This document shows, piece after piece, positions 44,413 through 52,945 of a stretch of DNA of 64,000 bases. The position numbers and the translations under genes were made by a program. Location: positions 248,001-312,000 of the forward strand of contig NZ_CANLKR010000002.1 of NCBI RefSeq assembly GCF_947491715.1, in the 5' to 3' direction. The notes beneath the pieces are model-generated. The model was not told where the DNA came from and made no database searches. It saw only the letters and a list, made by a program, of their open reading frames with translations. This stretch comes from an uncultured Shewanella sp. (lineage in GTDB: Bacteria > Pseudomonadota > Gammaproteobacteria > Enterobacterales > Shewanellaceae). Every line of letters begins with the position of its first letter. Position 1 is the stretch's first letter.

Positions 44413-46269
44413 TTAAACTGTCGGTGTAGTTAGATCAATAATTTTCCAACCAGCGTATTCCTTTTTGTTAACGTGCTCAATCGGGAATCTTGATTTATCC
44501 AATGCCACACAAAGTAAATTTTTTGGCCTGGAAAAAGCTACGTATAGCTGTTTCATGAACTTTGGCTTTCTTACGCCTATTGGCTTGGTGGATTTATCAC
44601 CTAAAATATATTCTATTAATTTTCCTATATCGAATTCATGGTTCTTAGTTTCCAAAACCAACGTCGCAGCATGGGTTTCCCCCTTAACAGAATGGATAGT
44701 TGCTACTTCGTTTTCAATTATTCGTCCATTAACCTCAGTTATGATCTTGTTTGGGTTAACCGCAAATTCAATGGTTGCAGTGCAGTTATCAAAATCAAGA
44801 AAGTTCTTAAGCTGGGCAGTCTCAGTTAACCCTAAACAGGTTTTTATAGTATTGACTGATTGATCCCAAATCTTTTTTTCAATCTCATCTTCCATCAATC
44901 GTTTAATTAGATTATTGAAGTTAATATGATGGCCAGAGTTCTTTAGATATTTTCGGATATTCGAGGTTGTATACCATTCTTTAGTATCATCAGAAAAGGT
45001 CAGCCGTGAACCAGAAATCTGGCCACATCGAGCTATTCCTTCCAGTATTAAACGGTAAGCTTCATGGATTGTTTCACATTTTTTACTTTCGTAAAAATAA
45101 TGAATAAGCTTCAGAGGTTTAAAAGTATTTGTTGAGTAACTTTTATCATAGGAGTCAACGTAATCACAAATAGTCAATCCATTATCTTTTCGTAACCCAA
45201 CAGCACCTACTGTTTTAATTGGCTTAGTGCTATCTAAAGGTATTACTTTTTCACAAAGCTCTGCAAACTTATCGAGTACATCACTTCTTGAGTGTTCATT
45301 TACAAGAAAAATGGTATGTGAAGTTAGTTCTGGTACAGTTATGCCAGAACTAAGATTGATATGATTGAAGCTTAAGTTTTTTGCTAACAACGCAATAGAG
45401 TGATCGAAGCGATGGCTATTTTCGATTTTATCTAAATTCACTTGGTTATAGGTTTGGTTTTCTTCTCCTTCACCACTGTATATGGCTTGATCAGGATCAC
45501 CAAATCTTTGGAGTTTTACGCTGCTATCTAGGAAGATATCATTTAGTAATTCATCTTGAAATCTTTGTGTATCTTGCATTTCATCAATTAACACTATAGG
45601 AAAGCGAGATCGCACTGCATTCTTAATATTAGGGTTACACAAAAGGTAGTGCTTCGCGAATACATACATTTCGCCGTAAAAATAGTAGCCATTTTTTATT
45701 AATCGTGATTTAGCAGAAACTAAATCCTTATAGCTTCTAGAGGTAGATTTATTAGTAAAACCGGGCACTGTTAACTTTAGTTCTTCTTGTTCAAGCTTAT
45801 ACTCCATACCATATAGTGAGTTAATTCGTTTACGTTCAAGGTAGGATTTTGTCCCGTAGCTGAGATAGTGCCATCCTTTAGTGCTGCATATATCATCATC
45901 AATGGTATTTATTTGATAGCCACCAGAACGAAGGTAAGGTATCGCTAGGAATTTGTTTACAAATTCTTGAATCGTGCCAATAAAATGTGGGAATGAGAGT
46001 AATTTTTCACCATAAGAACTTTGTGTTAATCGAGCTATTATCTCATTTTTCGCAACGTTGGTGTGAGTCAATACACATACACCTCGATAAGGATCCTTCC
46101 ACTTCCTAGCAAGTATGATTAGTTTTGCTGCAACCATTGTTGTCTTGCCACTTCCTGGACAAGCTTGGACATCATCAAAATTTTTTATTGCTTGCTGACG
46201 CTTTAAATCAAACTCAACATTTAATAGTGATTCAACCTGAGTAATATCACCGTTTTTAATTTCAACCAT
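44413..46269 (-). CDS. UvrD-like helicase, Gabija GajB-like
   Basis: 618 residues, superfamily 1 helicase. Motif I ACPGSGKTT (residues 36-44), motif Ia VLTHTNVAKNE, motif II VLIDEMQD (226-233), motif III RFGDPDQAIY (255-264), motif V VATIHSVKGET and motif VI YVAFSRPKNLL near the end. All helicase motifs are intact. The ATG overlaps the stop of the OLD nuclease gene by one base (TAATG). Class 2 OLD nucleases are by definition paired with such a helicase, and Gabija (gajAB) is the antiphage system of that type. Somewhat longer than the GajB described first (about 494). Confidence 0.85.
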   Translation of the reverse strand: MVEIKNGDITQVESLLNVEFDLKRQQAIKNFDDVQACPGSGKTTMVAAKLIILARKWKDPYRGVCVLTHTNVAKNEIIARLTQSSYGEKLLSFPHFIGTIQEFVNKFLAIPYLRSGGYQINTIDDDICSTKGWHYLSYGTKSYLERKRINSLYGMEYKLEQEELKLTVPGFTNKSTSRSYKDLVSAKSRLIKNGYYFYGEMYVFAKHYLLCNPNIKNAVRSRFPIVLIDEMQDTQRFQDELLNDIFLDSSVKLQRFGDPDQAIYSGEGEENQTYNQVNLDKIENSHRFDHSIALLAKNLSFNHINLSSGITVPELTSHTIFLVNEHSRSDVLDKFAELCEKVIPLDSTKPIKTVGAVGLRKDNGLTICDYVDSYDKSYSTNTFKPLKLIHYFYESKKCETIHEAYRLILEGIARCGQISGSRLTFSDDTKEWYTTSNIRKYLKNSGHHINFNNLIKRLMEDEIEKKIWDQSVNTIKTCLGLTETAQLKNFLDFDNCTATIEFAVNPNKIITEVNGRIIENEVATIHSVKGETHAATLVLETKNHEFDIGKLIEYILGDKSTKPIGVRKPKFMKQLYVAFSRPKNLLCVALDKSRFPIEHVNKKEYAGWKIIDLTTPTV

Positions 46270-48128
46270 TACTCAGACCCCACCTCAGTAAGAAGTGGTT
46301 CTGTGACATACTCTATGGCTTTAATAATATAAGGAGGCAATTTTTTCTTTAGTTCCTCTGGGCGCCCTTTAAATTTAGAAAGAATATTAGAAAGAGAGTA
46401 ACTTACTTCACTTTTTCTGTCTCCCTTGCCTTCGATGGATCCATATAATTGGATTGCTCTAATATGGTCGTCTTCATTGAGATTGTCGTAGCTATCGGTA
46501 TTACCATTTATTGCTTCATAAACTTCCTTTCCGAGCCCATATTTTGCGAGACAGAATTCAAAGGTCCAATCATCAGAGATAAATGTTTTAACTAACTCGC
46601 CATCGAATTCTTGTTTTTTATCTTTCTTTTGTTGAATTTGTTGGTCAGTTAGTTCGTTGAGCCAATAACTAAGGTTTCCACCTTGCCCAGTATCTTTAGG
46701 CCGCTTTTTTTTCTTAAAACCATAGTCATTATCGCTTGTATCTTCAGCTTCACTTGGCCATAAGTCTACATCAGTAACACATGCAACTTTAATTGGTAGA
46801 TGCTGCGGATTTTTCGATGCAGGGTTTGAACGATAAATCTTGGCATACCTTTTTCTAGATAGACCGTTTACGTTTACTAACGACACACCATAATCTTCCA
46901 AGGATCTATCTAAAAGCTCAGCGATTACAGGAAGTAGTACTACTTCAGCAACCCCTTCAACTAAAAGCACACCTCTAGCAAAAAACATGTTAGCTTTTGT
47001 TGAGTCCAGAAATTTCTCTAAGAAAATATAGTCATCTGGTGCAAGTTTGGAGGATCCTTTTCTTAATGGGAATGCTTTTCCGTCTTGCATCAAAATTAAG
47101 CTTTCCAAGGGAGCTTTTGAGGCAAGAACTGGGCTATGCGTAGATAATATACATTGTAGTTGGTTCTTTTCAGCTCGAAGATATTTAATAAATTTCAACT
47201 GTAATTGAGGATGCAGATGAGCTTCAGGCTCCTCAATTAATAAAAGGGGAAATTGATCTTTTTCTTGCTTGATTAACATTAGTTCAGCAGCCATAAACAG
47301 TAGACTACTATAGCCCAAACCATGTTTCACTCCTGAAGCGTCAAGCTCAAGAGTCAGTTTTTCTAAAATGGATTTTATTGCTTGCGATTTTTCAGGTTCG
47401 CTCATCTCAGCATAATCATTACTGCCAAGTAAGCTCATCACCGGATTAAAAGTATTTGACTTGAATGTTAGAGAATTTAGGAGTGAAGCTATATTTGTCT
47501 GCGCTGTTTGTATTGCCATATCAGATTGAATATTTTGGCTAGCCTGAGTTAGCAACTCAATAATACGTTTTATTGCATCAACATCTCCGGCAAGGGCGGA
47601 ATTACTACCTAATATTTGGGATAGCCTAGAAGAACGGCCAGCAGATAGCTCTGCCTCAGCATCGCGTAGAGGTTTTAAATATGTTGTTGCAAGATATTCA
47701 CGAATATCTCTTTCTATTATTGGGCCATCACAATTAGCACCAGAACGAATTTCGGTTTTAATAAATTGTGTTTTTCTAAATGGGTGTTCAGACAGTTTTG
47801 CAGATAGAGAAACGTATAGCACTGGCCTATTATTACCAGCAGGTACGTCTTCGTTTGTTAAATGCTCTAAAAATATTCCAGTTTCATTCTCTGATAAATC
47901 GTCGAATTTCAGATTAATTAGCAACTCGCTTTCACCTACAAAGAAATCTGTTGCATTTAGACTAACCCATTCGGCAGAAGTTGTGTCTAGTACGACTCTA
48001 ATAGCATCTACGATAGAGGTTTTACCTGCATTATTTTCACCAACCAACAGGTTAAGTCCATTATTTAAATTCAAAGAAAAGTCTTTGAGTCGCCTAAAAT
48101 TATTTACATTAAGTTGAGTGAGGTACAT
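46269..48128 (-). CDS. OLD-family ATPase-TOPRIM nuclease, Gabija GajA-like
   Basis: 619 residues. ATPase domain: Walker A GENNAGKTS (30-38), signature-like GLGYSS (270-275), Walker B LLLIEEPEAHLHP (295-307) and STHSP (329-333). TOPRIM nuclease: LLVEGVAEVVLLP with E391 and E395, then TDVDLWP with D453 and D455; all metal-binding acids are present. In Gabija, GajA nicks DNA at specific sites when nucleotides are depleted by phage replication. Expressed first in the operon, ribosome binding site AAGG. The system may differ from classic Gabija; the gene pair alone does not prove antiphage function. Confidence 0.88.
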   Translation of the reverse strand: MYLTQLNVNNFRRLKDFSLNLNNGLNLLVGENNAGKTSIVDAIRVVLDTTSAEWVSLNATDFFVGESELLINLKFDDLSENETGIFLEHLTNEDVPAGNNRPVLYVSLSAKLSEHPFRKTQFIKTEIRSGANCDGPIIERDIREYLATTYLKPLRDAEAELSAGRSSRLSQILGSNSALAGDVDAIKRIIELLTQASQNIQSDMAIQTAQTNIASLLNSLTFKSNTFNPVMSLLGSNDYAEMSEPEKSQAIKSILEKLTLELDASGVKHGLGYSSLLFMAAELMLIKQEKDQFPLLLIEEPEAHLHPQLQLKFIKYLRAEKNQLQCILSTHSPVLASKAPLESLILMQDGKAFPLRKGSSKLAPDDYIFLEKFLDSTKANMFFARGVLLVEGVAEVVLLPVIAELLDRSLEDYGVSLVNVNGLSRKRYAKIYRSNPASKNPQHLPIKVACVTDVDLWPSEAEDTSDNDYGFKKKKRPKDTGQGGNLSYWLNELTDQQIQQKKDKKQEFDGELVKTFISDDWTFEFCLAKYGLGKEVYEAINGNTDSYDNLNEDDHIRAIQLYGSIEGKGDRKSEVSYSLSNILSKFKGRPEELKKKLPPYIIKAIEYVTEPLLTEVGSE

Positions 48129-48441
48129 ATAAACTGCCTTACTTTAAAAAAAGTTATTATTGTCTTGTATCGAAACAGGTGATTTTCTAAAACAGCTTAA
48201 TTCGCTCCAACTGACGGCTTTATCCTATGCAGATACGTAAAATAATTATTTATCTGAATTCCTCCGTCCAAGACCTTTGCTGAAATATTCAAAGACCTAA
48301 CAGCTTATCCAACAGCAGCAGAATCATCTTCCAAACTGCTTAATATTAAGTTGTTAAGATACACTTCCAACTGATTGTTGTAAAATCGTTAATTGCTAAA
48401 GTAAGCGCCTGATAAGCATGAGGCAGTATAAGAAAAATATT
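48129..48441. other. Intergenic region with repeat copy 1
   Basis: 313 bases upstream of the nuclease gene. Contains its promoter side and repeat copy 1 (48375-48438), which starts 3 bases after the GNAT stop. No gene seen. Confidence 0.55.
48375..48438. repeat. 64-bp direct repeat, copy 1
   Basis: Starts TTGTTGTAAAATCG and ends near GTATAAGAAAAA, with GTAAGCGC and GATAAGCATGAGGC inside. It matches copy 2 with two or three differences. Confidence 0.9.
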
Positions 48442-48879
48442 TTAAAGCTTAATAACTGCAAGCATGTCCTCATCGTCTTCGTCCATACCCACTTCAAAAA
48501 AACCAAAGCTAGCATAAAAGTCTTTAGCAACAGGATTTTTAGGATTATAACAAATCTCGATTTCTTGCAAGTCCGACACTTTTTTTATTTCAGCCAAGGC
48601 TAGGTTAAGGGCAACTCGACCTATAGACTTTTGTTGATGCTTTTTATCAACCATAAACCGCCAAATCGAAATTCTAACGTTAGATTCTTGTACCCACATA
48701 AAAAAACCAACAGGCTCTTCTTTCACATAAATAGCTCTGGTTTCATAGCCATCATTGTACCTAGCTTCAACTAATGACCACATATTACAAGCTACGTAAC
48801 TTATCTGTTCTTTTGTGACATCAAGTTCACAAACTTGCTCATAATTTTCTTTTGTTACTGGACGAAGCGATACTTCCAT
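48442..48879 (-). CDS. GNAT-family N-acetyltransferase
   Basis: 145 residues. The GNAT core is visible: FMWVQESN (beta 4), FMVDKKHQQKSIGRVAL (acetyl-CoA loop, Q/RxxGxG-like, near 75-92), EICYNPKNPVAKDFYASFGF (alpha 4 and beta 5). Resembles polyamine/BltD-PaiA-type acetyltransferases, but the substrate cannot be read. AAGGAA precedes the ATG. The gene is bracketed by two copies of a 64-bp direct repeat, one 3 bases after its stop and one 110 bases before its start, as in a gene cassette or a transposed unit. Confidence 0.85.
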   Translation of the reverse strand: MEVSLRPVTKENYEQVCELDVTKEQISYVACNMWSLVEARYNDGYETRAIYVKEEPVGFFMWVQESNVRISIWRFMVDKKHQQKSIGRVALNLALAEIKKVSDLQEIEICYNPKNPVAKDFYASFGFFEVGMDEDDEDMLAVIKL

Positions 48880-48988
48880 CGAGTTTCCTTACAATTTAAC
48901 GTTTCATTGAGTAGCAGCCTAGATCTCAGTAATAAGCGGCACACTCTTAACTGCCCAATTAACATTGCAGAATATCACTGATAAGTAC

Positions 48989-49053
48989 TTGTTGTAAAAT
49001 CGTTAATTGCTAAAGTAAGCGCTTGATAAGCATGAGGCAGTAAAAGAAAAAAT
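48989..49053. repeat. 64-bp direct repeat, copy 2
   Basis: Nearly identical to 48375-48438 (C/T, T/A and one extra A), 614 bp away in the same orientation. Confidence 0.9.
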
Positions 49054-49092
49054 AGATAGGTTTATGGTGGTTTTTGCATGATAAAAGTTATA

Positions 49093-49118
49093 CCAGTGAT
49101 AAGGCTCATTATCACTGG
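49093..49118. repeat. Palindrome copy 1 (CCAGTGATAA / TTATCACTGG)
   Basis: 10-bp perfect stem with loop GGCTCA, 38 bases after the stop of the DUF6817-like gene on the minus strand. The same stem occurs at 49848-49878. No T-run. Confidence 0.85.
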
Positions 49119-49155
49119 GTATTTAGCTTACAATAGATAGTTAGACAAGCTCAGG

Positions 49156-49710
49156 TTAATTTTTCAATGAGTTATTAAAAAATGCACCTAGTACGTTAGC
49201 CACTTTATCATTTGCAGGTTGGCTCAGTAACGGCTTCATTTTAATAAATAAGTGATATAAATCTTTCCCATGTTCTATTAAAAATTCATGACTTTCTATT
49301 GCTAACTCAAGTTCATTGGCCACTGTTAGCTCACAAAACTGCTGTGCTTGTTTGTGTGTTAGGTTAAACTCTTTTTTAGTAAACCGATCTTTGAACTTGA
49401 TAGTTTTACTCGCATCAAAGGCTTTGAAGACAAAAGGCCTATCACAGGAACAATACAAATAGACGATATCCTCAGCAGCTTGCCCTATGATTTTGGCGAT
49501 ATCCTGTCGCTGGAATAAAGTAATAACCTGAGTATCAAAACCGATAGTGCCATATGCCGCATGATATAACCCTGCATCACAAAGGGCTTGTGAGGCTCCC
49601 CATTCGACTAATAATTGATGAGTCCTTTCTAAATGCTCAATTAACGACCCATTTAGATGTTTAAATTCTCCCGCACCTAAGGTTTTTAATTTTTCTAATT
49701 TTAAATTCAT
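49156..49710 (-). CDS. DUF6817-like protein
   Basis: 184 residues. The N-terminal third (HLNGSLIEHLERTHQLLVEWG, ALCDAGLYHAAYGT) carries His residues spaced as in the DUF6817 family, an HD-like helical fold of unknown function. The rest is helical and polar. It lies between two copies of the same palindrome and interrupts the space between the accessory island and the efflux operon, so it is probably an insertion. Ribosome binding site AAGAG. Confidence 0.7.
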   Translation of the reverse strand: MNLKLEKLKTLGAGEFKHLNGSLIEHLERTHQLLVEWGASQALCDAGLYHAAYGTIGFDTQVITLFQRQDIAKIIGQAAEDIVYLYCSCDRPFVFKAFDASKTIKFKDRFTKKEFNLTHKQAQQFCELTVANELELAIESHEFLIEHGKDLYHLFIKMKPLLSQPANDKVANVLGAFFNNSLKN

Positions 49711-49847
49711 ATCAACTCTTAACTGTCTTAATTATCTTAACTACTATAACGATTTAAAAAAACATTGATTGATAGCATGATAAAATTGATATGAAAATGC
49801 TCCTTTTAGTGAATATATGAATACATAAGTCAGCTTTCCATTATGCC

Positions 49848-49878
49848 TACCAGTGATAAACAAAGGTTATCACTGGTA
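49848..49878. repeat. Palindrome copy 2 (TACCAGTGATAA / TTATCACTGGTA)
   Basis: 12-bp perfect stem with a 7-base loop, 11 bases after the stop of the second RND gene on the minus strand. Shares its inner 10-bp stem with 49093-49118. It may act as a transcript end, as both copies follow a stop codon. Confidence 0.85.
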
Positions 49879-49888
49879 GTCGCACTTA

Positions 49889-52800
49889 TTATTTTCTCAT
49901 AAACCTTGGCAACCGATTTTTGGAGGCTTGATTGGCGTTAGCAAATTGTACGCCTGCGTGGTGGCGCAAACGGTATAGGGCTTGGTAGCACAGGGGTACC
50001 AAGAATAAACTGGTGAGAGTGGAAAAAAGTAAGCCGCCAATAATCGCGATGGCCATGGGGGCATAGGCTGGGCCACCGCCGCCCACTTGTGTGTCGCCTA
50101 AGGCCAAAGGTAATAATCCTAATACGGTGGTGGAAACGGTCATGAGTACAGGCCGCAAACGCGTGACACACACTTTGGCAATAGCACTTGAGAGGGAGTC
50201 GAGTGAGGGGCGGTGTTGATTGATTTGATCCACTAGTACGATGCCATTATTCACCACTATGCCCATTAAAATGAGAATGCCAATCATGGGCATCATAGAC
50301 AGTGGCGTATCGGTGAGCATTAAGGCCCAAAACACCCCAGTGATGGAAAAAATAATGGCGTTAATAATGGCTGTGGGTAACAGCAGTGACTCAAAGAGTG
50401 CTGCCATAACAATATAAATCATGGCGATAGCCAATAACATATTGGTGAGCATGATGTTTTTCTCTTCATCTTGCCGCTCAAATCCGCCGGTTAATGAATA
50501 ACGATAACCGGGCGGAAAGCCAATGGTGTCCATGATCTCGATGATCTGGCTTTGTGCGTCTTGCAGCGATAAATCATCGAGATTGGCGCCTATGGTTAAG
50601 GCTGTTTGCCTATCATAGTGGCGAATACTGTCAAATCTAGGCTGGATTTTAATTTGGCTTAGACTATCTAAATCATAGACTTGTTGGTTTATTCTGAGTA
50701 TGGGTAAGGCTTTTAATTGTGATAACGACAATTGATTGGAGGAGAGGCGCAGGTTTATGCGAAGTTCACCATTTGGCGCGTGACGGAACGAGCGCAGCAT
50801 TTGCCCACGAAGCGCGGTGGCAATATCGTGGGCGACACGCTCAAGGCTTAAACCGAGTCGCGCGATAAGCTGCCGATCAATAGTAATGAGGACTTCTTGT
50901 TGGGCATTATTGACCTCTGAGCGTACATCACTTAAGCCTTCAATACGCGATAATAAGGGGACGACTTGCTCACTGAGTTGCATTAACTTTTCGGTGGACC
51001 GTCCGGTTAATGACACTCGTAATCCTTGATTTTGGTTGCCCCATCCAAATTGAGGGTCGGCCTGAGTGAAGGCAGGGAAATCTTTGCGAATGCGATTTTT
51101 CAATTCATTAATGCTGATCGGTAAATCAGGTGTTAATAATAAGGTTGATTGGGCGGTGTCGGGAGCATAGTAGCTGTAGATTGTATCGATATGAAAGGTG
51201 TCTTTGTGCTCATATAGATAGGCTTCCATGCGATCCACCATAGCTCGTGTGACATCAAGATGATGGCGTCCTTCCACATTATAATTAAGAAATAAGCGCT
51301 CAGTGCCTTGATTGTCATCTTGATCTTGTTTAACAAACTGCATCGGAATCGCGGTTGAGGCTAATAATAGCAGTGCGATAAGGCCACCTGTTTTAGGATA
51401 AGCCAATAAGCGACTTAGCCAAGTTTGGTATGTGTGGGCGAGGCGGGAGGGACCGCTTACTTTTTTCGGCGTAAAGTGGACAGTATTTAACATTAATGGA
51501 ATGAGTGTTTTGGCGATCAGCAAGGAGCTGCCCAATGCAATACAGATGGCGATGGCGACGTGTTCTAAAAACAAGGTGATTTCGACTTTTTCGCCGACAA
51601 TATTGGGTAAAAAAACAATGGCGGTGGTCAAAGTGCCTGCCAGTACGGCGAGGGAGACGTTATCGACGCCCTTAATTAAGGCCTGTGTTTGAAGCTGGCT
51701 GGATGTCACCTGTTGTTTTTCTTGTAAAATACTTTCGGTGATCACCACGGCATTATCGATGAGCATGCCCACAGCGAGTAACAATCCCATCATAGAGAGA
51801 ATGTTAAGGCTATAGCCGAGCAAATACATAATGGCGAGTGTGATTGCAATGGCAATAGGCACTGAGCTGACGACAATGAGGGTGATTTTGAGATCCCGCA
51901 AGAAAACGTACAGCACCATAAAAGACAGCAGGGCACCGATGAGACCAGCGGTAAGCAGATCGGATAAGGAAGATTTTACGCCATCGGCTTGATCTTCCAT
52001 AATATAGACTTTAATACCATCAAATTCATTGTTTTGCTGGGTTTGTTCAATTACCTTAAAAACGCTTTCTGAGACGGCAACAAGGTTGGCACCTGAGGCT
52101 TTAAAGACATCCAGTCCAATGGCAAATTGCCTGCCTAATAATCGCCCCTCAGTGGGTTCGGGCAGCTGATAACTCACGTTAGCAATATCCCCTAAGGTGA
52201 TGTAAGGCGTAATGGGCAATCTGGCAATATCATTGAGGCTATGATATTCACCTTGAGGAGAGAGTTGATAGACTTTTTCTTGCGTGCGTATTGCCCCCGC
52301 ATTTAGGACAAAGTTTTCTTGCTGTAGTCGCTGAGTGAGTGCCGTGATACTGACGCCACTGGCGCTGAGTTTTTTGGCATCGACTTGAATGCGGATCTGT
52401 TTTTTATCGACACCGTAAAGGGTGACCTTTGAGACGCCTTCAATGCGCTCTAAGGGTTTTTTTAATTGGTTCTCAAGTAAATCATAGGCACCTGATAAGG
52501 CATGCTGACTCGAGAGTCGAATATTGATTAACGGCAGATCGGAGGTTGAGAATTGCCGAATAAAAATGCGTTCCACATCCTTTGGCAACAAGTGCCTTAC
52601 GGCATCGATTTTCTCGCGAGCCTCTAAACTTTTTGTGGCGATATCTTCTCCCCATTTCATGATGAGCTCGATTTCAGCGCCATCTTGATTTGACGTTGAG
52701 TTAAGCTCTTCGATGCCTGTTAAGGTTGCAAGGGAGCCTTCTAATACACGCGTGATCTCTCGCTCTACTTCGCTGGGAGTGGAGCCTTTATAGGGCACTT

Positions 52801-52945
52801 CGATAATCACTTGGGGAATATCAATGCCGGGCAATAACTCCAATGGCAGCAATTTAGTGGCGGCTAATCCAAATAATAAGGTGGCAATGAAGAATAAGCT
52901 GGTGGTCACTGGCCGTTTTAAGGCAATTTTTGTCAGGCTCATCAT
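49889..52945 (-). CDS. RND efflux permease 2 (HAE1/AcrB-like)
   Basis: 1018 residues, full-length RND permease: 12 membrane helices and two large periplasmic domains. The helix-4 proton-relay motif reads LAVGMLIDNAVVITES, so the second Asp of AcrB's D407-D408 pair is Asn. The ATG overlaps the stop of permease 1 by 4 bases. Two different permeases with one adaptor recall heteromeric pumps such as MdtABC. No outer-membrane channel gene is in the operon, so a separate TolC is expected. Confidence 0.9.
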   Translation of the reverse strand: MMSLTKIALKRPVTTSLFFIATLLFGLAATKLLPLELLPGIDIPQVIIEVPYKGSTPSEVEREITRVLEGSLATLTGIEELNSTSNQDGAEIELIMKWGEDIATKSLEAREKIDAVRHLLPKDVERIFIRQFSTSDLPLINIRLSSQHALSGAYDLLENQLKKPLERIEGVSKVTLYGVDKKQIRIQVDAKKLSASGVSITALTQRLQQENFVLNAGAIRTQEKVYQLSPQGEYHSLNDIARLPITPYITLGDIANVSYQLPEPTEGRLLGRQFAIGLDVFKASGANLVAVSESVFKVIEQTQQNNEFDGIKVYIMEDQADGVKSSLSDLLTAGLIGALLSFMVLYVFLRDLKITLIVVSSVPIAIAITLAIMYLLGYSLNILSMMGLLLAVGMLIDNAVVITESILQEKQQVTSSQLQTQALIKGVDNVSLAVLAGTLTTAIVFLPNIVGEKVEITLFLEHVAIAICIALGSSLLIAKTLIPLMLNTVHFTPKKVSGPSRLAHTYQTWLSRLLAYPKTGGLIALLLLASTAIPMQFVKQDQDDNQGTERLFLNYNVEGRHHLDVTRAMVDRMEAYLYEHKDTFHIDTIYSYYAPDTAQSTLLLTPDLPISINELKNRIRKDFPAFTQADPQFGWGNQNQGLRVSLTGRSTEKLMQLSEQVVPLLSRIEGLSDVRSEVNNAQQEVLITIDRQLIARLGLSLERVAHDIATALRGQMLRSFRHAPNGELRINLRLSSNQLSLSQLKALPILRINQQVYDLDSLSQIKIQPRFDSIRHYDRQTALTIGANLDDLSLQDAQSQIIEIMDTIGFPPGYRYSLTGGFERQDEEKNIMLTNMLLAIAMIYIVMAALFESLLLPTAIINAIIFSITGVFWALMLTDTPLSMMPMIGILILMGIVVNNGIVLVDQINQHRPSLDSLSSAIAKVCVTRLRPVLMTVSTTVLGLLPLALGDTQVGGGGPAYAPMAIAIIGGLLFSTLTSLFLVPLCYQALYRLRHHAGVQFANANQASKNRLPRFMRK

